Below are positions 11,999 to 19,665 of a stretch of DNA of 20,000 nt, one piece after another. The position numbers and the translations under genes are program-made. Source of the stretch: Theodoxus fluviatilis (taxonomy: Eukaryota; Mollusca; Gastropoda; Cycloneritida; Neritidae). The DNA lies in assembly GCA_034096865.1 (NCBI GenBank), contig JAWQFJ010015206.1, positions 1 through 20,000 of the forward strand, read 5' to 3'. Position 1 is the first letter of the stretch. Each line of letters opens with the position of its first letter. The notes beneath the pieces were generated by a model. It searched no databases. It saw only the letters and a program-made list of their open reading frames with translations, and was not told where the DNA came from.

Positions 11999-12132
11999 GG
12001 GACACACAGGCTGCAGGGGGTCAGGGACCGCTGTACAGAGGCGCGAGGACAGCTGACGGTTTGACTTGACATCTGGCTGGAAGGGAATTGATGAAGTGGG
12101 AAAGCAGCTGAAAGGAAAAAAACACCAGTATA

Positions 12133-12390
12133 TCTCTCCCTCTAACCATGGTGTCAGCACACACGACAGAACAGCAAGGAAGGTGTTTCCTCAACTAGTG
12201 GGAGTGCAGCTGATAGGACATACTCCGGCATCTCTCTCCCTCTAACCGTGGTGTCAGCACACACGACAGAACAGCAAGGAAGGTGTTTCCTCAACTAGTG
12301 GGAGTGCAGCTGATAGGACATACTCCGGCATCTCTCTCCCTCTGGCCGTGGTGTCATCACACACGACAGAACAGCGAGGGAGGTGGCTCC
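12133..12390. repeat. 100-bp tandem repeat, two full and one partial copy
   Basis: The segment around TCTAACC(A/G)TGGTGTCAGCA starts at 12141 and 12241, and a diverged version (TCTGGCCGTGGTGTCATCA) starts at 12341. The spacing is exactly 100 bp. Copies one and two are nearly identical through ACTAGTGGGAGTGCAGCTGA. The third copy fades out after about 12390. Confidence 0.95.
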
Positions 12391-12625
12391 AGCTCCACAG
12401 GAGAGGACAGTGCAGGGTGCAGGCTACCCACGCTCGGCCCTCCCAGGCGGACGTGTTGTGCTGTGATCGCTGATTTCTCTCTCTGCGCAGGCAAATTTGC
12501 CAAACAGCCAACGCCTCTTCCTTCCGTATACTTGCAGTCACTCCACCCAAGTTTTGCTTTCGACCTCTTGACGCAGTCGTGAATCAGCAGCGTCGGAGAG
12601 CAAGGAGCCTGTCATGACGGATTTG
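12391..12625. other. Single-copy DNA with an acceptor-like splice signal
   Basis: A pyrimidine-rich run ending in TTTCTCTCTCTGCGCAG, with the AG at about 12489-12490, resembles a metazoan 3' splice site followed by GCAAATTTGCC. If real it could open an exon that lies upstream of the coding candidate at 13842. No matching donor or conserved protein is recognised, so this is weak. Nothing else is identified in this stretch. Confidence 0.2.
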
Positions 12626-13709
12626 CTGTGACAGTCAGGGTCAGCTGAGAATCTGTGACACTGTGACATTTAGAGTCAGCTGAGCATCTGTGTCACTGTG
12701 ACAGTCAGGGTCAGCTGAGAATCTGTGACACTGTGACAGTTAGGGTCAGCTGAGAATCTGTGACACTGTGACAGTTAGGGTCAGCTGAGAATTTGTGTCA
12801 ATGTGACAGTCGGGGTCAGCTGAGAATCTGTATCACTGTGATAGTCAGGGACAGCTGAGAATCTGTGTCACTGTGACAGTCAGGGTCAGCTGAGAAACTG
12901 TTTAACTGTGACAGTCAGGGTCAGCTGAGAATCTGTGTCACTGGGACAGTCAGGGTCAGCTGAGAAACTGTTTAACTGTGACAGTTAGGGTCAGCTGAGT
13001 ATCTGTGACACTGTGACAGTTAGGGTCAGCTGAGAATCTGTGTCACTGGGACAGTCAGGGTCAGCTGAGAATCTGTGTCACTGGGACAGTCAGGGTCAGC
13101 TGAGAAACTGTTTAACTGTGACAGTTAGGGTCAGCTGAGTATCTGTGACACTGTGACAGTTAGGGTCAGCTGAGAATCTGTGTCAATGTGACAGTCGGGG
13201 TCAGCTGAGAATCTGTGCCAATGTGACAGTCGGGGTCAGCTGAGAATTTGTCACCATGACAGTCAGGGTCAGCTGAGAATCTGTATCACTGTGATAGTCA
13301 GAGACAGCTGAGAATCTGTGTCACTGTGACAGTCAGGGTCAGCTGAGAAACTGTTTAACTGTGACAGTCAGGGTCAGCTGAGAATCTGTGTCAATGTGAC
13401 AGTTGGGGTCAGCTGGGAAACGGTGTTACTGTGACAGTCAGGGTCAGCTGAGAATCTGTGTCACTGTGACAGTTGGGGTCAGCTGAGAAACGATGTCACT
13501 GTGACAGTCAGGGTCAGCTGAGAATCTGTGACACTGTGACATTTAGAGTCAGCTGAGCATCTGTGTCACTGTGACAGTCACGGTCAGCTGATAATCTGTG
13601 TCACTGTGACAGTTAGGGTCAGCTGAGAATCTGTGTCAATGTGACATTCGGGGTCAGCTGAGAATCTGTGTCACTGTGACAGTCAGGGTCAGCTGAGAAT
13701 CAGCGTCAC
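12626..13709. repeat. 35-bp minisatellite, about 31 copies
   Basis: A clean array of a 35-bp unit containing CTGTGACAGTCAGGGTCAGC followed by TGAGAATCTGTG(T/A)CA. One copy near 13245-13277 is 33 bp. Each unit has two small dyads, TGACAGTCA and TCAGCTGA. Variant units are arranged in blocks: GAGAAACTGTTTAACTG occurs near 12893, 12963, 13103 and 13345 (140 bp, or four units, between the second and third). The pair CATTTAGAGTCAGCTGAGCA recurs 873 bp apart (near 12667 and 13540). TGACAG is the core bound by TALE homeodomain proteins of the Meis type and CAGCTG is an E-box; whether anything binds here is inference. No long open frame needs explaining. Confidence 0.97.
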
Positions 13710-13727
13710 CGAGCGTCTGGTGGAATG

Positions 13728-13777
13728 TCCACTTCGCTTTGAGGCGGTCACCTCCACTTCGCTTTGAGGCGGTCACC
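13728..13777. repeat. 25-bp perfect tandem duplication
   Basis: TCCACTTCGCTTTGAGGCGG followed by TCACC occurs at 13728-13752 and again, without change, at 13753-13777. A third partial start (TCCACTTCC) follows at about 13780. The perfect identity suggests a recent duplication between the 35-bp array and the coding candidate. Confidence 0.95.
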
Positions 13778-13841
13778 TGTCCACTTCCAGACAGACTGAG
13801 GGTAAAAGTCAAGAGGCTCTGGAGGTGCTGAAAGAAAGACA

Positions 13842-14063
13842 ATGTCATCGTCCTCATCTGATGCAACAGACACGGTGACGTCACCCACCACCACAGAGCC
13901 AGCCTTGGCGTCCTCCAGTGCTGGCAGCAGACAGACCCCTCCGCCTTGTGCCCCCCCACCCCCCATGACGTCACAGGGGGGCAGGACCCAGCCCCCTGGC
14001 CAAGCAACAACAATGGACAGCGGCGCAAAAGGAAAGGCAAAATCCGGCAAACATGGAAAGCTG
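13842..14063 (+). CDS. Possible first coding exon, Ser/Thr/Pro-rich N terminus, function unknown
   Basis: I do not recognise this protein. The frame opens at an ATG with A at -3 (AGACAATGT), a reasonable metazoan start context, and runs 74 codons to a donor-like CTG|GTGAGTG at 14063/14064, ending in phase 0. The product would begin MSSSSSDATDTVTSPTTTEP, be rich in Ser, Thr, Pro and Gly, and end in a basic Lys/Gly-rich stretch (GAKGKAKSGKHGKL). This composition is typical of a disordered tail, with no catalytic motif or signal peptide. Read past the donor, the frame enters pyrimidine-rich, intron-like sequence and stops at about 14105. An acceptor-like TTTCCTGACAG ends at 14108, but the 45-bp intron implied is probably too short, so the next exon is likely elsewhere. 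Frames on the opposite strand (13654-14040, 13748-14050) compete, and a chance open frame remains quite possible. Confidence 0.3.
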
Positions 14064-14932
14064 GTGAGTGTTACTTCCCTGTCTGTTTTTCTTTCCCTTT
14101 CCTGACAGCAGGGGACAATACCCCTCCCTCCCTGGAAAGTTGTCCGGATCTGACGCGTTTTTTTAATATTTGAGTAGGTTTTGCCTCGTTAGAAAGCTTG
14201 TCCTCGCTAAAAGAGGATTACTCCACATTTTTGTCCAGGTTTCCAATTTTGAACCCCTTTTTTGTGTGGTCGTGCCCTGGCGCGTGAATGCGTGAGTGTC
14301 TGTGGGTGCAGGTGAGGTTGCACGTTCGTGCGAGTTTTCGTGTGTGCACTGGAGTCGCGTGTGATCGGCCTGCGTGTCTGCTGGTCCCAGTATCTCTTGT
14401 AAGTGTGACATTTTTGCTTGGGGAGTTGCCTGGGAAGATGGCGTGAGTGGGGCTCCTGGACTTGTCTGGGCGCGGGTTGAGTTCCTCCACTTATGTCGCA
14501 TCACCGCGCGCCACACGCGCATGCGTGCTGTCACCAGAGGGGACCGCCAGCCACAGTGCAAGCCCCACGTGGGGCAGGGCTCTGCACCGAGGACCTCGTG
14601 CGCTGCAGACGACGCATCGCACACGAAAATGAAGTCCCTATTTCCCCCTTGCCGCTCGTCCCTGGCTTCCCCTCCCCGGGCCTGTCTGCACAGGACGGCG
14701 TTCTTCCTTCCGCCACGTGCCTTGGCCTCGTACCACGACAACAGGTAGAATCTAGCGCGCGCAACTGACCAATGAAAAGAGAGCTTACAAAAAGATGCCC
14801 GGCAAGTACCAGGCTACTTCGGTGCTCTAGCTACAGTAGTAAAAGTATATATATAATTGTAACATATAGGACAATATAGGACCGCTTTAGAAATTTGGTA
14901 TTCTGGTAATGCTGATCGGGTTTTACCGATAT
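14064..14932. other. Single-copy region, CpG-rich between about 14270 and 14770
   Basis: No confident gene. CpG dinucleotides are dense from about 14270 to 14770, including ACGCGCATGCGTGC (14515-14528), which is close to the NRF-1 site. The CpG density keeps long frames open on both strands (14163-14741 minus, 14374-14748 plus), which I regard as chance. A CCAAT (near 14770) and an A/T-rich TATATATATAATT (near 14847) lie just after the CpG-rich part. The arrangement resembles a promoter-proximal region or the first intron of a gene starting at 13842, but no transcript start can be fixed from sequence. Confidence 0.4.
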
Positions 14933-14987
14933 CGCTCAGCCTAGGCCGCACCCGCCACTCCTCCTGACTGACTTAATTAGCCTGTCC

Positions 14988-15000
14988 GGGGAGTTTCCCC
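14988..15000. promoter_or_regulatory. kappaB-like palindrome, copy 1
   Basis: GGGGAGTTTCCCC is an inverted repeat (arms GGGGA and TCCCC). It contains GGGAGTTTCC, a full match to the Rel/NF-kB consensus GGGRNNYYCC. It lies within the 106-bp duplicated unit. The match is direct; regulatory use is inference. Confidence 0.3.
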
Positions 15001-15093
15001 TAAACCCGGACGCGCTACTTTCTGTCACGTTTGTGTCCCGCTCAGCCTAGGCCGCACCCGCCACTCCTCCTGACTGACTTAATTAGCCTGTCC

Positions 15094-15106
15094 GGGGAGT
15101 TTCCCC
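15094..15106. promoter_or_regulatory. kappaB-like palindrome, copy 2
   Basis: The same GGGGAGTTTCCCC palindrome, 106 bp after the first, created by the tandem duplication. Paired kappaB sites are common in Rel-responsive promoters, but here the pair follows trivially from duplication. Confidence 0.3.
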
Positions 15107-15144
15107 TAAACCCGGACGCGCTACTTTCTGTCACGTTTGTGTCC

Positions 15145-15417
15145 AACATCAGTGTCGGGCCCTGGAGTTAGGGCGTAGGGACCACCCGTTGAGAGTCAAA
15201 CGTGGGATGGAGTTAGAAGATAAAGCTTCACCCGCTATTGATAAAAACTACGGCTATGGAACCTGCCGCCATGTTGCGCCAGATTCTGCCTATTTTCACC
15301 CTCTCGCCTGCTGCTCGGCAGACATGACGTCACTGTCGCTGTAGACCGGATATAGGCCTACATTTTCTAGAGCAGAGCTGTTCTCGTAGTAAACTACCAG
15401 AAACCAATGGAACCTCT
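15145..15417. other. Single-copy DNA with YY1-like site, strong-context ATG and CRE
   Basis: GCCGCCATG (ATG at 15271-15273) is an excellent Kozak context. On the minus strand the same bases read AACATGGCGGC, a close match to the YY1 core. The ATG opens only 18 codons before the stop at 15325-15327, which itself lies inside a TGACGTCA palindrome (15325-15332). A short upstream open frame or a promoter element is more likely than a protein gene. Nothing else is recognised in this stretch. Confidence 0.3.
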
Positions 15418-15422
15418 TTGTT

Positions 15423-15463
<41 letters not shown>

Positions 15464-15659
15464 TTGTGTGCGTGTGTGTCTGTGTGTGTCTGTGTGTGTC
15501 TGTGTGTGTGTGTGTGTGTGTGCGTGTGTGTACGTGTGTGTGAGTGTTTGCGTAAGTACGTGCGTGCGTGCGCGCGCGCGCATGTATGTATGTGCATTTA
15601 TGTATATATGCGCGCGCGTGCGCGCGCGTGTGTGTATGCGTCTGCGTCTGCGTCAGTGC
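15418..15659. repeat. (TG)n to (CG)n alternating purine-pyrimidine tract
   Basis: Imperfect TG repeat (with TTTG, TGCG and TCTG interruptions) to about 15545, followed by mixed TGCG, a pure CGCGCGCGCGC run near 15568-15581, ATGTATGTATG, and two more GCGCGCG blocks up to about 15630. Alternating CG and TG are the best-established Z-DNA-forming sequences, so this stretch is a strong candidate for that structure. The Cys/Val open frames that start in it are artefacts. Confidence 0.93.
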
Positions 15660-15879
15660 GTGCATGCAGGTACGTACATAATGCTTCCTTGTTGCGGCGG
15701 AGAGAGGGGGGGAGCGGCTAGGTATTATTGCACCACTGACGGGATGCAGGAGGCAGCTACATTTGGTGTCCATTCTCTTCCTCCTCGGTCTTTTCTCCCT
15801 GCTCTTTCTCACCTGTCGGAATCTCTCCCACAGGTAATTCATTTCTCATCCAGTCTTGTCCTCCACAGACATCCTCTCC

Positions 15880-17700
15880 CCCACTTCACTCCCACCCTCC
15901 CCACCCCACTCCCTCCCCACTCCACTCCCTCCCCACTCCACTCCCTCCCCACTTCACACCCTCCCCTCCCCACTCCACTCCCTCCCCACTCCACTCCCTC
16001 CCCACTCCACTCCCTCCCCACTCCACTCCTTCTCAACTTCACTCCCTCCCCACTCCACTCCCTCCCCAACCCACTCCCTCCCCACTCCACTCCCTCCCCA
16101 CTTCACTCCCTCCCCACTCCACTCCATTCCATCCACTCCCTCCCCACTTCACTCCCTCCCCTATTCACACCCTCCCCTCCCCACTCCACTCCCTCCCCAC
16201 TTCACTACCTCCCCACTTCACTCCATCCCCACTTCACTCCATCCCTACCCTACAACCTCCCCACCCTTCAACCTCCCCACCCTACAACCTCCCCACCCTA
16301 CAACCTCCCCACCCTACAACCTCCCCACCCTACAACCTCCCCACCCTACAACCTCCCCACCCCACTCCCTCCCCACCCCACTCCCTCCCCACCCCACTCC
16401 CTCCCCACCCCACTCCCTCCCTACCCCACTCCCTCCCCACCCCACTCCCTCCCCACCCTACAACCTCCCCACCCTACAACCTCCCCACCCTACAACCTCC
16501 CCACCCTACAACCTCCCCACCCTACAACCTCCCCACCCTACAACCTCCCCACCCTACAACCTCCCCACCCTACAACCTCCCTACCCTACAACCTCCCTAC
16601 CCTACAACCTCCCCACCCTACAACCTCCCCACCCCACTCCCTCCCCACCCTACAACCTCCCCACCCTACAACCTCCCTACCCTACAACCTCCCCACCCTA
16701 CAACCTCCCTACCCTACAACCTCCCTACCCTACAACCTCCCCACCCCACTCCCTCCCCACCCCACTCCCTCCCCACCCCACTCCCTCCCCACCCCACTCC
16801 CTCCCCACCCTACAACCTCCCCACCCTACAACCTCCCCACCCTACAACCTCCCCACCCTACAACCTCCCCACCCTACAACCTCCCCACCCTACAACCTCC
16901 CCACCCTACAACCTCCCCACCCTACAAACTCCCCACCCTACAACCTCCCACCCTACACCTCCCCACCCTACAACCTCCCCACCCTACAACCTCCCCACCC
17001 TACAACCTCCCCACCCTACAACCTCCCCACCCTACAACCTCCCCACCCTACAACCTCCCCACCCTACAACCTCCCCACCCTACAACCTCCCCACCACACA
17101 ACCTCCCCACCACACAACCTCCCCACCCTACAACCTCCCCACCCTACAACCTCCCCACCCTACAACCTCCCCACCCTACAACCTCCCCACCCTACAACCT
17201 CCCCACCCTACAACCTCCCCACCACACAACCTCCCCACCCTACAACCTCCCCACCCTACAACCTCCCCACCCAACAACCTCCCCACCCTACAACCTCCCC
17301 ACCACACAACCTCCCCACCCTACAACCTCCCCACCCTACAACCTCCCCACCACACAACCTCCCCACCCTACAACCTCCCCACCCTACAACCTCCCCACCC
17401 TACAACCTCCCCACCCTACAACCTCCCCACCACACACCACCCTACAACCTCCCCACCCTACAACCTCCCCACCCTACAACCTCCCCACCACACAACCTCC
17501 CCACCACACAACCTCCCCACTTCACTCCCTTCCCACCCCACTCCCTCCCAACCCTAAACCCTCTCAACCCCACTCCATCCCCCTCACCCCACAACCTCCT
17601 CCCCCTATTCCCTCCCCTCCCCACCCCCTCCACTCCCCACCCCCTCTACCACCTCCCACCCTTTGCACTCTGCAATTCACCCCCCACCCCCACCTCCCCC
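15880..17700. repeat. 16-bp C-rich minisatellite, about 100 copies, degenerate right end
   Basis: Units of 16 bp fall into four subtypes: CCCCACTCCACTCCCT (mainly 15890-16240), CCCCACCCCACTCCCT (blocks near 16350-16450 and 16740-16805), CCCCACCCTACAACCT (the majority from 16250 on) and CCCCACCACACAACCT (scattered from 17090 to 17520). Regular periodicity ends near 17540 and decays into C-rich sequence to about 17700. Because 16 is not a multiple of three, one 48-base cycle reads all three frames, and none has a stop. That is why frames of 776 and 673 codons run through it and into the LINE remnant. The minus strand carries GGGTGGGG once per unit, a dense G-quadruplex-prone arrangement. Confidence 0.97.
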
Positions 17701-17714
17701 CTTTGCCTCTGGGC

Positions 17715-18595
17715 GGAGGCGCACAACAAACTGTGTCACGAACAGGCGGGATTTAGACTGGAGCAGTCAACCTTGACCCCATTTTCACGTTGTACTCCAT
17801 CATTCTCAAGTATGTCTGTGGTGGACTTCGAGGGAAACTATACACGTTGCCTTCATCGACTATGGGACAGCCTTTGATTCTGTGCACTTGGATCTACTCT
17901 GGCGCGTCCTTGAAGCTGCAGGACTCTCAACAAAACTCCTCGGAATGTTGAAGGCCATGTGTGCCCAGATTCAGTCATGTGTTAGATGGAACTGGACACT
18001 ATTATACTTCTTTAGAGGCCCAACAGGCGTCAAGAAAGGACCTATGGAGAATCAGATACTTTTTGCTTTCTACATGAACTTTCTACATGAACTCGGTAGC
18101 TGACCACGTACGTATGCATAGCAAACATGGTGTACACCTTCTCCCAGCGATGAGAAAACCATATGTACTCTTGTTCGCCGATGATGTCGTCCTCCTCTCG
18201 ACCATACCTTCTGGACTACAAAACCAGCTAGATAACCTGAGCAGGGTGTCTAAATATTTGGGCCAGAAAATTAACAAAGAAAACCAAGATTATGGTTTTT
18301 CATAAGCGTGGAAATTTAGCTCAAGGCGAAAAATGATTTGTGGACAACAAGATTTTAGAGATAGGCAAACAGTACAAATACCTCGGTGGGTTTTTCCCCA
18401 CCAGATTATTCATGAATGTTTATACCTATGACCTGGCCGAAAAAAGGAAAACAAAAGTCTGTTCAAATATTCAAGGCAATGTGGAGCCTACATATTATAA
18501 ACCCAAAGGTGTTTTTCCAGCTTTTCGACGTGCAGGTGCAGTCCACTTTGCTTAGTGGTTCAGAGGTAATGGGCTTGGGTAAAGCAGATGTAGAG
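17715..18595 (+). pseudogene. Non-LTR retrotransposon reverse transcriptase, decayed 5' part
   Basis: Three frames together spell a LINE-type reverse transcriptase. EQAGFR (17740-17757) is the usual segment before the palm. VAFIDYGTAFDSV (17846-17884) is motif A with its catalytic Asp. FADD (18174-18185) is motif C with both catalytic Asp residues. QYKYLGG (near 18370) and QLFDVQVQ plus GSEVMGLG (near 18515-18580) are typical thumb and post-RT segments. Motif B is damaged (GVKKGPMENQ where GVRQGCxLSP is usual). The copy is dead: frame changes near 17770, 17840, 18080, 18275 and 18430, and a TGA at 18334-18336 where the family has Trp. A 12-13-bp duplication (TTTCTACATGAAC) sits by the 18080 break. 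The upstream endonuclease domain is missing, as in a 5'-truncated insertion. The clade is probably CR1/L2- or jockey-like, not settled. Confidence 0.9.
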
Positions 18596-18715
18596 GATGG
18601 GAGTAGTGGTGACTTTTTGCGCAGGCGGGAGCTATAGGGAAACAGACAGTCTCCCTACTCCCTTAGCAGAACAACCCCTGTTCCTCTAGGGCCGGATGAG
18701 AGCAGGAATGCCATG

Positions 18716-19122
18716 TGTTACCCTGTTATTGCAGCGCCATTTGAAGAGATGAAGCCGTGTGTGGCCAGCTGGGCGCCGGCAGGGGGTGTAGAGGTGATGT
18801 CCTTGTCTCTCTCCCTTCACTCCCTCCAATTAAGGGATCAGCAGAACAGGAAGGCTTGGTCATAAACTTCTCCGAGTTTATTCATGATGACAGACGGCAG
18901 CAATACAGGCAAGCTACTGTCCACTGGCTGACCTTCCCGTGACCTCTCGCTATGGCCTTATCTCCCTGTGTCAGACCTCTGATCTCGTCGCTTTCCCCGA
19001 CTCTTGACCACGTTAGCGCACGGGCTTTAAATAGGCATCACGCGGGCTTCAGCGAGAGCAGGCTAAATTTCTAAGCAGAACTTGGTCACGAGATCTCCAG
19101 TGGACGCGAAATTGTGTTAACA
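18716..19122 (-). mobile_element. Candidate solo LTR (minus orientation)
   Basis: The 407-bp segment starts TGTTACCC and ends TGTTAACA on the + strand, so its ends form the TGTTA...TAACA short inverted repeat common in LTRs. Read on the minus strand it has a TATTTAAA box (19033-19026), then 144 bp later an AATAAA (18882-18877), then about 160 bp to the end, in the order U3 promoter, R, poly-A signal, U5. No 5-bp target duplication is seen (CCATG left, TGACA right; a shared CATG gives only a shifted 4-bp match). No primer-binding site or internal domain is seen. The call rests on arrangement alone. Confidence 0.3.
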
Positions 19123-19490
19123 TGACAGCTTCTAACAACTATTTGAGGCTTAAATCAACAATCTCATATGGCAAGCTACACTCCGTTGGAAAGTGCATTA
19201 ATCCAAGTACACTCTGCGCCAATGAATGAATTCCAAAAGTGATTCGTATACAAATGAATGGCAATTGAAGTATTTATGATGCCAATTGAATCAGATACTT
19301 ATTCATCGTTTTCTATTAATATTATCGTTTACAACTCACAGAGTGCAGGTTGCCATATATGGGATGGTTGATAATGATAAACACTAAGTTTCTATTCAAT
19401 ATTACAAGCAGTACACGATACATTAAATGAATAAACTCTAAAATCTGGTATGATCTCAAACACGCAAAGACAGTGGTCAGTTGGGATGCT

Positions 19491-19509
19491 ACGTGACGCT
19501 TAGTCACGT
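19491..19509. repeat. Perfect 7-bp inverted repeat
   Basis: ACGTGAC (19491-19497) and GTCACGT (19503-19509) are exact reverse complements separated by GCTTA. Both arms hold the ACGTG half of an E-box. The hairpin lies within the insertion near its right part; it may be a terminal or subterminal motif of a mobile element or chance. Confidence 0.5.
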
Positions 19510-19665
19510 GTGAGCGGCGTGAACCTCATACATCTCTACGGCAGCCACAGTGTACACGCCTCACGTATCACTGCAGTTACGATCCCCACACACAAATATG
19601 GAAACGAGAGAGCTGCAGCGATCTGGACAAGTCTCTCATATTCTCACCTTCTTACACAGACAACA

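Larger units (their letters stand above)
14933..15144. repeat. 106-bp perfect or near-perfect tandem duplication
   Basis: The segment from CGCTCAGCCTAGGCCGCACC through TCTGTCACGTTTGTGTCC occupies 14933-15038 and is repeated at 15039-15144 with no difference that I can see. The identity implies a recent event or an assembly duplication. It may be part of a longer dispersed repeat (a SINE-like family is possible), but I cannot identify an A/B box promoter or poly-A tail. Confidence 0.95.
18596..19665. other. About 1.07 kb of foreign sequence inserted into the LINE remnant
   Basis: Homology to the LINE stops after ADVE (codon at 18593-18595) and resumes at LEKVH (19666-19680). Between them lies sequence with no coding similarity to the element. 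The first part (18596-18715) is G-rich; the middle may be a solo LTR (18716-19122); the last part (19123-19490) is distinctly A/T-rich. A perfect 7-bp hairpin sits near the right side (19491-19509). Several short open frames here (61-66 codons) look like chance. I could not see a target-site duplication, so the exact edges are good only to within tens of bases. Confidence 0.65.

Noticed and set aside
12626..13709. Telomere-like repeat, since many units read GTTAGGGTC
   Set aside because: TTAGGG occurs only once per 35-bp unit and only in some variants (others have TCAGGG or TCGGGG), so it is part of a different minisatellite.
14163..14748. 192-codon minus-strand and 124-codon plus-strand frames as overlapping genes
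   Set aside because: High CpG and GC content depletes stop codons on both strands; no domain, start context or splice pattern favours either.
15271..15327. 18-codon open frame with a perfect Kozak context as a small peptide gene
   Set aside because: Too short to judge; the GCCGCCATG also reads as a YY1-type site on the other strand. Kept only as part of the regional note.
15426..17877. 776- and 673-codon Pro/Thr/Ser-rich frames as an extensin-like protein
   Set aside because: A 16-bp unit without stops leaves all three + frames open with the same peptide in shifted phase. The frames start in a TG microsatellite or C-rich DNA and run into a dead LINE.
17882..18305. Functional reverse transcriptase gene
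   Set aside because: Motifs A and C are present but lie in different frames, with damaged motif B, a TGA in place of Trp at 18334 and further frameshifts, so it is a pseudogene.
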